The position numbers were made by a program, and so were the translations under genes. The notes below the pieces were generated by a model that was given only the letters and a program-made list of their open reading frames with translations, ran no database searches and was not told where the DNA came from. Of a stretch of 64,000 nt of DNA, positions 36,839 through 45,566 are shown piece after piece (position 1 is the first letter of the stretch; each line of letters starts with the position of its first letter). This DNA comes from Sphingobium limneticum. Its GTDB lineage: Bacteria; Pseudomonadota; Alphaproteobacteria; Sphingomonadales; Sphingomonadaceae. The DNA lies in assembly GCF_008710155.1 (NCBI RefSeq), contig NZ_VYPZ01000005.1:236798-300797 (forward strand), in the 5' to 3' direction.

Positions 36839-36957
36839 TTTTACAGGGCCCACCCGTCAGAGCTGCGGCCCCAAGGCGGATCAAGCGAGCTTCTCTGTAG
36901 CAGCTGGGGTATCGCCATAGAGTGAGAGCAATGGAGCCCCCTGGGGAGGGAAGCGAT

Positions 36958-38016
36958 ATGTCGACGTTACGCTTATTGATGCTGCCAGCCGCCGATGGCG
37001 ACTGCCTGCTATTGTCGTGGGGAGACGATAGCCATCTGCATCACATGGTGGTGGATGGAGGTAGGACGTCCGCCTATCCGCATCTGAAGAAACGGCTTTC
37101 GAGCATCGCTGATAAAGGAGAGAGCCTCGAGCTATATGTGCTGACACACATTGATGCCGACCACATTGAAGGAGCCCTAGCCTACCTTCGGGATTCAAAT
37201 CGACCGCTGGTGCCGAAGCAGGTTTGGTACAATGGTCGGACTGAGATGACATCGACCGGCATCCGGAGCATGAAGCAGGGTGACGCCTATTCAGTCGCTC
37301 TTGCCAAACTTGAGTGGCCTTTAAACACCTCTTTTTGTGACGGGGTTGCAAAGATCGAATCGGCGCCCGGCGTTATCGACATCGCAGGGCTGAAGATCAC
37401 GATGCTCTCGCCGGACGAGCTGCATCTTGCCGCCCTAGGAAGCAAATGGAGCCAGTGGCATCAGCAGCAGGGTGTTCGGGCGCGAGGTCTTGTCAAAAAG
37501 CCAAAACGCCCCCTGCCGCCGAATCCTCTGATCGTCGAGGATCTGATCGCCCCCGGACCGATCGACACCGAACTGCCCAACGGATCCAGTATAGCCTTCA
37601 TTGCCGAATGGGGCGAACGGAGAATTCTGTTCGGCGGTGATGCGCATCCCGATCTGCTCGCGGCCTCCCTAGAACCGCTCGCCGCTGGAGAGGGCGGGCG
37701 CTACCGCGTCGATGTCCTTAAAGCCTCGCATCACGGCAGCGCGAAGAACACCTGTCGCAAGCTGATTGAGATGCTCGACTGCCGCCGGCTGGCAATCTCT
37801 ACCAATGGTAACATACATTGCCATCCCGACCCGCAAGCGATCGCGCTGTTTCTTCACTTTGGACCTGAAGGGCGAAAACACCTCTACTTCAACTACGTTA
37901 CCGAACAGACCCGGCCTTGGGCCAAGCCGGAGGTCGCGGACCGTTACGGATATAGTGCGCATTTTCCGCCGGACGAGGAAGGCATGATCGCCATCGATGT
38001 GCTTGCCGACGATTGA
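36958..38016 (+). CDS. ComEC-like MBL-fold protein
   Basis: A 352-residue soluble protein with the MBL fold as found in the hydrolase part of ComEC/Rec2. The metal motif is THIDADH (residues 63-69, with Asp replacing the middle His as is usual in this group), later FGGDAH and KASHHGSAKNTC near residue 256. There are no membrane segments. Stand-alone proteins of this type are frequent in defence islands and are assumed to be nucleases or phosphodiesterases. The ATG at 36958 has GAGGGAAG upstream. It follows IetS by 120 bases and precedes the TIR-caspase locus by 146. Confidence 0.75.
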   Translation: MSTLRLLMLPAADGDCLLLSWGDDSHLHHMVVDGGRTSAYPHLKKRLSSIADKGESLELYVLTHIDADHIEGALAYLRDSNRPLVPKQVWYNGRTEMTSTGIRSMKQGDAYSVALAKLEWPLNTSFCDGVAKIESAPGVIDIAGLKITMLSPDELHLAALGSKWSQWHQQQGVRARGLVKKPKRPLPPNPLIVEDLIAPGPIDTELPNGSSIAFIAEWGERRILFGGDAHPDLLAASLEPLAAGEGGRYRVDVLKASHHGSAKNTCRKLIEMLDCRRLAISTNGNIHCHPDPQAIALFLHFGPEGRKHLYFNYVTEQTRPWAKPEVADRYGYSAHFPPDEEGMIAIDVLADD

Positions 38017-38162
38017 TGTCTGCTTGCGATCAAACTTAAATTGTCAGGATGCAAGGTAAACGATGTGTGTGATCTAATTTTGGATTTTTTCTCTCTTGCG
38101 GGAGGGAGGCGTCGTACCAATATTCTTTCGGACGCATGTTGAACTTTGGGGGACTAACTAAA

Positions 38163-38534
38163 ATGGCCGACAGGAAGGTAGTCTTCGTCGCATTCGCGAT
38201 CGAAGACGAAGCCCAGCGCAATCTGCTGAAAGGGCAGTCGCTCCATACGGATTCGCCGTTCGAATATATCGATATGTCGGTGAAAGAGGCCTACACCGAG
38301 GAGTGGAAGACCAAGGTGCGCACTCGGATCAAGCGCTCTGACGGCGTGATCGCGCTTATCAGCAAGGACTCGCTGACCAGCTCTGGTCAGAAGTGGGAGA
38401 TCGCGTGCGCTAAGGAGGAAGGCGTGCCGGTTCTCGCGATGTGGGCTTATTCGACCGACCGCACCGCCGTCGTCGGCCTGTCACCGAAGGCTTGGAGCTG
38501 GACCACGATCGCCGAATTCATCGACGGTCTCTGA
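38163..38534 (+). CDS. TIR-like (MTH538/ThsB-type) domain protein
   Basis: A 123-residue single-domain protein with a TIR-like fold of the DUF1863/MTH538 type. Strand A is [14 protein letters not shown], followed by [19 protein letters not shown] and [18 protein letters not shown]. Glu79 in KWEIA is in the place of the catalytic NAD-cleaving Glu of TIR enzymes. In Thoeris systems such ThsB proteins recognise phage and make cyclic ADP-ribose-type signals. The stop is two bases before the GTG of the caspase gene, so the pair is one translational unit. An in-frame ATG-like start 27 bases upstream is less likely. Confidence 0.75.
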   Translation: MADRKVVFVAFAIEDEAQRNLLKGQSLHTDSPFEYIDMSVKEAYTEEWKTKVRTRIKRSDGVIALISKDSLTSSGQKWEIACAKEEGVPVLAMWAYSTDRTAVVGLSPKAWSWTTIAEFIDGL

Positions 38535-38536
38535 AA

Positions 38537-39526
38537 GTGGGTAAGGGACGCAAGGCGCTGGTCGTTGGCATCGACTATTATCAGGATCTCGAGCAGCTCT
38601 CCGGTTGCGTAGACGATGCCCACAAGGTGAAGGCTGTCCTTGACCGCAATACCGACGCCGGTCAGACTAAGAACTTTCAGACCAACATTCTGACTGGTAC
38701 GGGTCCTAACGACATCGTCACACGCAAGCAGCTTAAAGAGGAGATCCGTGATCTCTTCTCTGGGGATGAGGAAGTCGCCCTGCTGTACTTCGCGGGGCAT
38801 GGTCACATCGAAGCGACAGGTGGCTATCTCTGCGCGACGGACACGGAGACCGGTGACGACGGCCTTCCGATGGGCGAGGTTCTCAAGCTCGCAAACGATT
38901 CGAAAGTGTCGAACAAAATCATTCTTCTCGACAGCTGCTATTCGGGAATTGCCGGGACGGCGGAGAACGATCCGCGCTTCGCTGAATTGAGCCACGGATT
39001 GACCATTCTGACTGCGTCATCGGAGAAGCAGTATGCCCTCGAAACGGATGAGGGGGGCGTCTTTACAACGTTGTTGGTTGACGCGCTCGAGGGAGCTGCC
39101 GCCAATCTGGTGGGCGAGATCACGCCAGGCAGCGTTTATGCGCACATCGACCAGTCGCTCGGTTCGTGGGGCCGTCAGCGTCCGATCTTCCGGACTAACG
39201 TCAACAGCTTCGTGTCGCTCCGCCAGGTGCAGCCGCCGATCTCGCTTGAGGATCTGAGAGCGATCTCTGGGCTCTTCCCGACTGCTGATTTCGAATTCGA
39301 TCTGGATCCTACTTTCGAGCCGGACCGTCCGATCGAAGGCGTTACCGTCGACCCTATCGAAGAGAACACGCGTCGCCTCGCGATCCTTCAGAACCTGAAC
39401 CGTGTAAATCTGGTCGTTCCAGTCGGGACCAAGCACATGTATCACGCCGCGATCGAGAGCAGATCGTGCCGGCTAACGATTCTCGGCGAGCATTATCGTC
39501 GCCTGGTCGTGAAGGAGCAGATCTGA
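38537..39526 (+). CDS. Caspase-like (C14) protease
   Basis: A 329-residue caspase-family protease. Strand one is [17 protein letters not shown]; the catalytic His is His88 in [12 protein letters not shown] and the catalytic Cys is Cys134 in [15 protein letters not shown]-terminal region of about 100 residues after the protease domain (from [11 protein letters not shown]) has no known domain and could bind a ligand. The GTG at 38537 is used because it directly follows the TIR gene stop; no strong ribosome site is seen, which fits translational coupling. TIR plus caspase is the composition of recently reported type IV Thoeris systems, in which the TIR product activates the protease. Confidence 0.85.
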   Translation: MGKGRKALVVGIDYYQDLEQLSGCVDDAHKVKAVLDRNTDAGQTKNFQTNILTGTGPNDIVTRKQLKEEIRDLFSGDEEVALLYFAGHGHIEATGGYLCATDTETGDDGLPMGEVLKLANDSKVSNKIILLDSCYSGIAGTAENDPRFAELSHGLTILTASSEKQYALETDEGGVFTTLLVDALEGAAANLVGEITPGSVYAHIDQSLGSWGRQRPIFRTNVNSFVSLRQVQPPISLEDLRAISGLFPTADFEFDLDPTFEPDRPIEGVTVDPIEENTRRLAILQNLNRVNLVVPVGTKHMYHAAIESRSCRLTILGEHYRRLVVKEQI

Positions 39527-39565
39527 TCGTTGGGCGAAAGGGGCAGTCGGGCTAAGGTGGTCGCG

Positions 39566-40063
39566 ATGCATACTACTGGAAAGATCGGTGTTACTGGCCA
39601 TCAGGCACGCGAAGGCCTGGATTGGGCTTGGACCCGAACCAAAGTGGCTGCCATTCTTCAGGAGGCGGCTGCAGTCGATCAGGCTCTGACCTGCCTTGCA
39701 GTGGGCACCGATCAACTCTTCGCCGAAGAAGCACTCGCGATTGGCATCGCCTTGACCGCCGTCATACCGTTCGAGGGATATGATCGCTGCTTCGAGGGTG
39801 TCGGCCTCGAAGCCTATCGCAATCTGCTCGCCCGCTCCGCCCGCACCGTTATGATGGAGCAAACGGGAACGGATCAGGAGGCGTTTCTCGCGGCGGGCGT
39901 CCGCGTTGCCGACGATAGCGATCTGCTGATCGCTGTCTGGGACGGCGAACCGGCCGCGGGCCTTGGTGGGACAGCCGACGTGGTCGCGCACGCGATCGCA
40001 TGCGGACGCCAGGTTCTGCAATTGAATCCCTTTTCTCGAACCGTCCGGCGGCTGGCGGGCTGA
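39566..40063 (+). CDS. Stand-alone SLOG-fold protein
   Basis: A 165-residue Rossmann-like protein that fits the SLOG superfamily of nucleotide-ligand binders. N-terminal KIGVTGHQAREG resembles the 'TGHR' entry strand; CLAVGTDQLFAEEALAIG, AVIPFEGYDRCF and DLLIAVWDGEPA followed by GLGGTADVVAHAIA form the rest of the pocket. In ThsA of classical Thoeris, a SLOG domain binds the signal produced by ThsB; here the domain is alone, 39 bases after the caspase gene. It might be a sensor, a sponge or a nucleotidase. ATG 39566 has AAGG eight bases upstream. Confidence 0.65.
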   Translation: MHTTGKIGVTGHQAREGLDWAWTRTKVAAILQEAAAVDQALTCLAVGTDQLFAEEALAIGIALTAVIPFEGYDRCFEGVGLEAYRNLLARSARTVMMEQTGTDQEAFLAAGVRVADDSDLLIAVWDGEPAAGLGGTADVVAHAIACGRQVLQLNPFSRTVRRLAG

Positions 40064-40069
40064 CTTTCT

Positions 40070-40552
40070 TCAGCGTTGGCCGAGGTCAGCGCGTAGTCCG
40101 GTAAAGAATTCGTTGGTCGAGCGGATGCGGGCAACACCGGCGGTGACGATGCGGCGCTTTTCCTCAAAACTCCGCTCAGCGTTCTTTGATCGTCTAGCGT
40201 ATGCATCCAGATCGGCGTCGCTCTGTAAATACGGCCATTTGCGTAAGAATTCGGGTGGCAAGCTTGAGCCCGTCGAGAAGGTAGCCAAGGGGTAGTCCTT
40301 TTCAGTCGCGACACCAATCTCCCAAGGCACCCACTGCGAATAGCGCGTAGTGTCGGAAACGATCGCGAGCAGCTGGGTGCACTTGCCCATCTCGGTCTGA
40401 ATGTGGAGGGCCAAATTTTCTCCACGGCCGCTAATGTATGGATCGATGACGTCGAGGTAAGATTCAATTCCGTGCAGTTCACGGAGACGGCGTTCGATCC
40501 GCGTTGCGAGCAACGAGTCGGCAGATTGGTGGGAGAGGAACACTTTCACCAT
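40070..40552 (-). CDS. TIR domain protein
   Basis: A 160-residue TIR protein. It begins MVKVFLSHQSADSLLATRIE (strand A and helix A), then LDVIDPYISGRGENLA, KCTQLLAIVSDTTRYSQWV and PWEIGVATEKDYPLATF, where Glu78 is the expected catalytic Glu. The rest is helical. It ends six bases from the SLOG gene stop in convergent orientation. Start at 40552 is the first ATG before the domain. It follows the ThsB-like gene by 61 bases. Confidence 0.82.
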   Translation of the reverse strand: MVKVFLSHQSADSLLATRIERRLRELHGIESYLDVIDPYISGRGENLALHIQTEMGKCTQLLAIVSDTTRYSQWVPWEIGVATEKDYPLATFSTGSSLPPEFLRKWPYLQSDADLDAYARRSKNAERSFEEKRRIVTAGVARIRSTNEFFTGLRADLGQR

Positions 40553-40613
40553 TGGGATATATCTCGCTTCACGTTTCGAGGCGCTGAAGTGCGACGGGGC
40601 TGCAGCTAGTGCA

Positions 40614-41045
40614 TCACCGGTAGTAAAGATCCCAAATCCCACCGACAACAGACTTGGAATTCCATGCGACGCACTTGCTGGCTGCTTGTCCGACGACACT
40701 TGCGGTCCGTTGCGCGCCGCGTAGGTCTACCGCGAGGATCGGCTTTCCGTAGATGCCTGCGCCGTCGATTTCCTTGCCGATCCACTTGCTGTAGTGCGTG
40801 TACATACCAGTCGGGATCACGATGACGTGACTCCGGCAAATCTGACGGTGGATCGCCTCGCGCAGAGCCTTGTCAGTGTTGGCATTGAGGATCGGATCGC
40901 TGCTCGGGACTGAGAAGTTCCGTAGGTCGAGCGACGCTTGACCCACCCTCCAGGTCTGCTCGAAGATCCAGTTGGATAGCGTGGCATAATGGCCAGAGTA
41001 AGCCCACGAGTGGCTGATGAATACGTGGATCTGATGGGTGCTCAT
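40614..41045 (-). CDS. ThsB-like TIR-like protein
   Basis: A 143-residue protein of the MTH538/DUF1863 TIR-like family, the class to which ThsB of Thoeris belongs. It begins with HVFISHSWAYSGHYATLSNW, then CRSHVIVIPTGMYTHYSKW and IGKEIDGAGIYGKPILAVD; Glu92 in GKEID is in the place of the catalytic glutamate. The 143 residues are one complete domain. The start at 41045 comes just before the domain. It is the upstream gene of the two leftward TIR genes. Confidence 0.8.
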   Translation of the reverse strand: MSTHQIHVFISHSWAYSGHYATLSNWIFEQTWRVGQASLDLRNFSVPSSDPILNANTDKALREAIHRQICRSHVIVIPTGMYTHYSKWIGKEIDGAGIYGKPILAVDLRGAQRTASVVGQAASKCVAWNSKSVVGGIWDLYYR

Positions 41046-41349
41046 CTCAAACTTGCCGCTAGAGTATATGCCCGTACGTACTCTATTTGTTCGCGAGCAA
41101 CAACGCCCGATGATGCTGAATTTTTTGACCATACCAGACCGGTCTGAGGCGGGTTCCTGAAAGGGATCTGAATAGGTAGCTAATGGTCCCTCCAAGAGCA
41201 GGCGGCCATTGACAGTGTTGCTCGTCGACGACGCATTTTTAAGGTGTGCGTCGTCGACACCTGCCGGGAAAGCGGACCGTCAGTATTCGGGGATTAAAAA
41301 TTAGATGCTGAGCGGCCGAAATGGGTCGATCCTGTCTGATGCCGATCAA
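41046..41349. other. Intergenic stretch between the TIR locus and the relaxase gene
   Basis: About 300 bases with no gene. It carries a perfect 12-bp inverted repeat at 41224-41258 and must hold the promoter of the two leftward TIR genes. Confidence 0.5.
41224..41258. repeat. Perfect 12-bp inverted repeat
   Basis: GTCGACGACGCA at 41224-41235 and its exact reverse complement at 41247-41258, with an 11-base spacer. No T-run follows on either strand, so a protein-binding site or an oriT-type structure is as likely as a terminator. Confidence 0.8.
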
Positions 41350-43359
41350 TTACGAAATGCTCGGTCCACTGCGACCGCGCCCGATCGACCAGCTAATGCC
41401 GTCGCCGCGCATCAATCCCGAGACCGATTTGCCGACCTGCCGCTCCAGCGCCGGGCGCCACGGCACCAGCGTGAAATCACGTGATCGCTCAACTAGCGCG
41501 AAGCGCCCGCTGACGAGATCAATCGAGCGGCGGTAGACGCCCTCGATCCGAGCGCCCTCGACAGCCTCCCGGAACGGCATTTTAAGTTCGTCTGCGAGCT
41601 GCCCCGCTACCCGGAGCAACTCGCGCCGCTGAAGCGCCGCGATCATGCCGTTCGGAAACGTCGTGCTGCCGCCCGTCTCCTCGGCCAATCCCTGCGCCAC
41701 CAGCCACTGCCGCCGACGCGCCTGGGCGTCGCGCAGATCGTGGCCGAATCCGGCATCGCGAACAGGCTCAGGCGTGGCCGAGACAAGCTCGCGGTCGATC
41801 CAGGTCGCGGCGTCGACATCGGCCAGTTTATCGAGCGGCTGCGCCGACAACATGGTGATCGCGACCGGACGGTCCCGTAGCCTCGCTGTCTCATGGGCCG
41901 CCACGCGCTCGAGATGGTCCGGCGCGACGATCCAACGGCCGGACGGCTCGCGCTCGACGATGCCCGATATCCGCCGCATCGCCTCGAGCCGCCGGACATG
42001 GGTTTCAGCGAAGGCCTGGGTGGCGGTCGGATCGTAGCGAAGATGGGCATCCACATCGTATCGTCCACCGCTGGCGCCGGCGACTGCGGCGACGGTCCGA
42101 TCCACCTCCCGTACTGTCGGCCTGACCGGATCGATCCGCACAATCGCACCAGGTGGCAAGCTGACGTCGGTTTCCGTGCCCCCTTCGGCGAAGCTCAGGG
42201 CCGGCTTGCCGATTGCCACATAGTGGCTGCGCCCGTCGACGCCATCGACGATCACGTAATGGCGATCGTCATGCTCGTCGGCGAGTCCCCGCGCCAACAC
42301 GCGGCCGACCAGCGGGCGGGCATCGGGTGCCGCCGGATTGTAGATCGCCTGGTCGGCTTGCGCCCGGACAATCGCGGAGCGGGAGAATTCGCGCTGCATC
42401 GTGCGGATGATGTCGCCGCGCTCGCCCAATGCGCGCAGCGTCTCTGCAAGGTCGGGCGCGAGCCGGAAGCGCCCGGCACCGAGCGGATCGGCCAGGCCCA
42501 GGCGTGAGAGCTTCGCCAGCCGGCCGGCGCGCAGGGACTGGTCGAAGGCGTCGCTACCGTTGATCGCCACCACCCGCTCTGCGTCCGCGCCCTTGAGCAA
42601 GGCCCGGTCGATCGATGTCAGGCGCTCCTGCTCGACTTCAGCGCGCAGCGCCTGCGCGATCTCACGGTCCGTGCGCGGGCCAAGATCGAGATCGACCAAC
42701 TCGGCGGCGCGCTCACGGATGCCCGTGGTCATATAGTCGCGGGCGATGACGAGATCGGCTCCGCGATCATCCCTGCCGCGCACGACGATATGAGTGTGCG
42801 GATGGCCGGTGTTGAAATGATCGACCGCGACCCAGTCGAGCCTGGTCCCGAGATCCTCTTCCATCCGGTCCATGAGCCGGCGGGTGAGCGGTTTCAGATC
42901 CTCATATTGGTCGCCGTCCTCGGGCGAGACGATGAAGCGGAACTGATGGCGATCACCCACGTCGCGCTCGCCGAACGCCTTGCCATCGACGATATCCGAA
43001 TCGCGCCCATAGAGCGTGCTGCGTTCGCCCTCGCGCGTGGTGCCGTCGCGCTGGAGATAGCGCAGGTGCGCGGCGGCGGCCGATACGCCCTTGCCGGCGA
43101 GCTTGACGATGCTTGCCTTAACGATGACGCGGCGGCCGTTCGACGCCGCATGACCGCCGCGGCTGGCGAGCAGCCGCCCGACACCCGCACCGCGCCCGAT
43201 CCGGGTGCCCGAGAACGACCCTCGTGCGAGGCCTGAGGCAGCGCCGCCGCGCGCAAGATTGGCGGCGGCGAGGACTCGGCCCAGGTAGCGCCGGGCGCGC
43301 TTACCGCCCTGCTGGCGCTGGCGCCCAAGGCGCGGCTCAAAGCTGTCGTCGTCGGCCAT
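41350..43359 (-). CDS. Conjugative relaxase (VirD2-like, DUF3363)
   Basis: A 669-residue relaxase that nicks the transfer origin and pilots the DNA. The metal-binding histidines are H181, H186, H188 and H190 in VDHFNTGHPHTHIVVRG; the N-terminal 75 residues are basic and the C-terminal half is DUF3363. The catalytic Tyr would be among YLQRDG or nearby residues around 101. The start at 43359 gives a charged N-terminus MADDDSFEPRLGR. It lies apart from the coupling protein, separated by the cargo island. Confidence 0.9.
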   Translation of the reverse strand: MADDDSFEPRLGRQRQQGGKRARRYLGRVLAAANLARGGAASGLARGSFSGTRIGRGAGVGRLLASRGGHAASNGRRVIVKASIVKLAGKGVSAAAAHLRYLQRDGTTREGERSTLYGRDSDIVDGKAFGERDVGDRHQFRFIVSPEDGDQYEDLKPLTRRLMDRMEEDLGTRLDWVAVDHFNTGHPHTHIVVRGRDDRGADLVIARDYMTTGIRERAAELVDLDLGPRTDREIAQALRAEVEQERLTSIDRALLKGADAERVVAINGSDAFDQSLRAGRLAKLSRLGLADPLGAGRFRLAPDLAETLRALGERGDIIRTMQREFSRSAIVRAQADQAIYNPAAPDARPLVGRVLARGLADEHDDRHYVIVDGVDGRSHYVAIGKPALSFAEGGTETDVSLPPGAIVRIDPVRPTVREVDRTVAAVAGASGGRYDVDAHLRYDPTATQAFAETHVRRLEAMRRISGIVEREPSGRWIVAPDHLERVAAHETARLRDRPVAITMLSAQPLDKLADVDAATWIDRELVSATPEPVRDAGFGHDLRDAQARRRQWLVAQGLAEETGGSTTFPNGMIAALQRRELLRVAGQLADELKMPFREAVEGARIEGVYRRSIDLVSGRFALVERSRDFTLVPWRPALERQVGKSVSGLMRGDGISWSIGRGRSGPSIS

Positions 43360-43700
43360 TTTCCTGATTCCGGGGGCGTGGAAGGGCAGCATGCCGCGCA
43401 GCGGGTGACATGAAAACCGGTGCCGCCGAACATGACTGATTGCCGTCCTTTCAGCGCGGAACGGCACTGGTGCCGCGAGGGCCGTGCTGCTCACAGGTCC
43501 AAAAAACGATGTGCAGACAAAGGCTTATGGCGCACCGGTGCCATAGCTTTATCTTGCCTTACGCCGCCCTCCCGCCTGAACCGCTCCTATCGCTCATTTT
43601 CGCCATCCTGCTACCCGCCCATGTCGCCCGAGCCGAGGCAAAAAAGAGCCGGGACACGATGCCTGTCCGGCACCCCGTCCCGGCATTTCCGATGCCCTGA
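43360..43700. other. Non-coding stretch upstream of the relaxase
   Basis: About 340 bases without a supported gene. As the upstream region of a relaxase it is a plausible place for oriT, but no nick-site motif was identified. Confidence 0.35.
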
Positions 43701-44060
43701 TCAATGCGTGGCAGCGAATGCTTCGCGTGCCCGACGTTCGCTCCTGAAGCTGCGCCGCCCCGTCAATCCCTGCGCGTTGCCATCGCCATCGACGATGCTC
43801 ACCGCGACGAACCAGCAGCCATCTAGCCGCCCGATGATCGCCACCCGATCGAGTTCGAAACCCTCCTCATCCTGTGCCTGATACCCGCCGAGCCACCGTT
43901 CCGACACCCTCGCGTCCCACAGGAAATCGCTCTTCTCGGCCTCCAGGAACCGCTGTGCCAGCGCCTCGCCTGCGCCCCGTCCGAACTCGATTTCGAGCCC
44001 TGCCACGAGCGTTGCAATTACACGGTCCGACGCCGCACCGATGGGTTGAAACATGGTCAT
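43701..44060 (-). CDS. Hypothetical protein of the conjugative element
   Basis: A 119-residue soluble protein, not recognised. It has a helical N-terminal half (TLVAGLEIEFGRGAGEALAQ) and a central strand-rich part (GFELDRVAIIGRLDGCWFVA). The start at 44060 is ATG. It sits between the transglycosylase and relaxase genes on the same strand and is probably an accessory element protein. Confidence 0.55.
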   Translation of the reverse strand: MTMFQPIGAASDRVIATLVAGLEIEFGRGAGEALAQRFLEAEKSDFLWDARVSERWLGGYQAQDEEGFELDRVAIIGRLDGCWFVAVSIVDGDGNAQGLTGRRSFRSERRAREAFAATH

Positions 44061-44379
44061 GATCGCCTCCTTCGCTTGAAATCCTCCTCATTGAGGACAG
44101 ACCTCCGAAGACGGGTGGCGGAGCGGCTGTCAGGGCCGCGGAGGCGCAGCCGGAGCGCCGCGCAGCGGCGGCGGAGGAACCGATTTTGTTGTGCTAGGAA
44201 CAAATAAAAGCGCGTGCGAAGCACGCTCTATTTCACGGCAAAATTGGAGGGGCCGCCGGCCTTGCACAGCCGCTTCGCCGCCCGTCATGCTGGGCCTTGC
44301 CGAGACGAGCCCCTCCAACGTCCGAGATCGCGCGATGCCGTCGCAGCCCACATCCTTCGACGCTGCGGCCTATGCTGGC
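44061..44379. other. Non-coding stretch
   Basis: About 319 bases, GC-rich with GCGGCGG-type runs, no supported gene and no obvious site. Confidence 0.35.
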
Positions 44380-44994
44380 TCAACGGGGTGCGCGGATCGC
44401 GAACAGCGTATCTGGCGGCTCGTCTGGCGCGCGTGATGGTGATGGAGTGACGGATGCGTTGTTGGTTCGAAGCACGACGAACAATGCTGGTGGCGGCTCT
44501 TGCGGAAGGGATTGCGGAGGACCCGAAGGCGTGCCCGACGCTTGTGCGAGATAGGCGCGCGTCTCGCCCGGCAACGCACGACCTGATGCAAGATGCGCGG
44601 CATAACGGCCGGGACCGGCATTGTAAGCGGCGAACAGGCCGGGATAACCGAAGCGGTCATACATCGTGCGCAGATAGGCCGTGCCTGCGAGGATATTGTC
44701 GTGCGGATCATGGGGATTGCTGCCCAGGCCGTGCGCCGCGCGCATCGCCGTCCACGTCGCTGGCATCAGCTGCATCAGGCCCATCGCGCCCGCGTGAGAT
44801 GTGATCGGTCGCCCGCCAAGCATGGTCTGGCCACCGCTTTCTGCGCGCATGACCCGTTCGATCCACGCCACCGGGACGCCGAACCGCGCGGACGCCTCGG
44901 CGATCTCCACCCGCCAGCGATCGAGCGGATCGGCAGCGGCAGGGGTCGCGACGAACAGCGCGACGGTGAGCGTGAGCGTCCTCAGCGCAGCCAC
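44380..44994 (-). CDS. Lytic transglycosylase (conjugation-type)
   Basis: A 204-residue exported SLT-type transglycosylase that opens the peptidoglycan for the transfer channel. Signal peptide at residues 1-21 (LTLTVALFVATPAAA); catalytic Glu52 in MRAESGG; substrate motifs GLMQLMPATW and AYNAGPG. The GTG at 44994 overlaps the end of the TraF gene. The C-terminus is Pro/Ser-rich. Confidence 0.88.
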   Translation of the reverse strand: MAALRTLTLTVALFVATPAAADPLDRWRVEIAEASARFGVPVAWIERVMRAESGGQTMLGGRPITSHAGAMGLMQLMPATWTAMRAAHGLGSNPHDPHDNILAGTAYLRTMYDRFGYPGLFAAYNAGPGRYAAHLASGRALPGETRAYLAQASGTPSGPPQSLPQEPPPALFVVLRTNNASVTPSPSRAPDEPPDTLFAIRAPR

Positions 44995-45566
44995 AGCGGG
45001 GTCGCCTTGCCAATGACATCCTGCGCCAGCGTTGCCCCGAAATAGCGCCCATCGAACGAGTTCGGGGTCTCGGTCATGAGCAGGAAGACCATTCCCGGTC
45101 CCAGCCGGATGCACCCCTGCCACGCGGGCAAATCCCGCCCTTCCGCATCGGTAGCGCGGCGGATGGTGACCGGCCGGTCGTTCAGCGTTACCACGCGATC
45201 GACCGCGCAGATTCTATCCCCGGCCACGCCGACGACGCGCTTCACCAGCGGCACGTTGGACGGCAGATAGTGGCGGCGTGCGGCCAATTGCCGTGCTTCG
45301 GCAGGCGGCCAGGCAATCACCATGTCGCCGCGCTGGAGCGCTGCACCGGGCGACACGGCATAGAGTCCGATGGGCGCGCTGGCGCTGGCGTTCCAGACCA
45401 GCCGGGGCACCGGCGGCAGCGCGACCGTGAGGCCGAGGCAGGCGATGCCAGCGGCGATCAGCGCGGCACGGCGGCGCAGGCGCAGGCGGCGAACATGGGC
45501 GGCGCGCCGGACCTCCAACCACGCGAAGAGTGGCAGCGGGCGATCACGAATCCGGCGCTCAACCAT
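44982..45566 (-). CDS. traF: TraF-type S26 signal peptidase
   Basis: A 194-residue inner-membrane serine peptidase of the TraF/LepB family, which processes and cyclises the conjugative pilin. A membrane helix is at about residues 34-52, the nucleophile is in NASASAPIGLY (Ser61 or 63) and the general-base Lys in LVKRVVGVAGD near 109. Ends in GKATPLWLR. Overlaps the transglycosylase gene by 13 bases. Confidence 0.88.
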   Translation of the reverse strand: MVERRIRDRPLPLFAWLEVRRAAHVRRLRLRRRAALIAAGIACLGLTVALPPVPRLVWNASASAPIGLYAVSPGAALQRGDMVIAWPPAEARQLAARRHYLPSNVPLVKRVVGVAGDRICAVDRVVTLNDRPVTIRRATDAEGRDLPAWQGCIRLGPGMVFLLMTETPNSFDGRYFGATLAQDVIGKATPLWLR

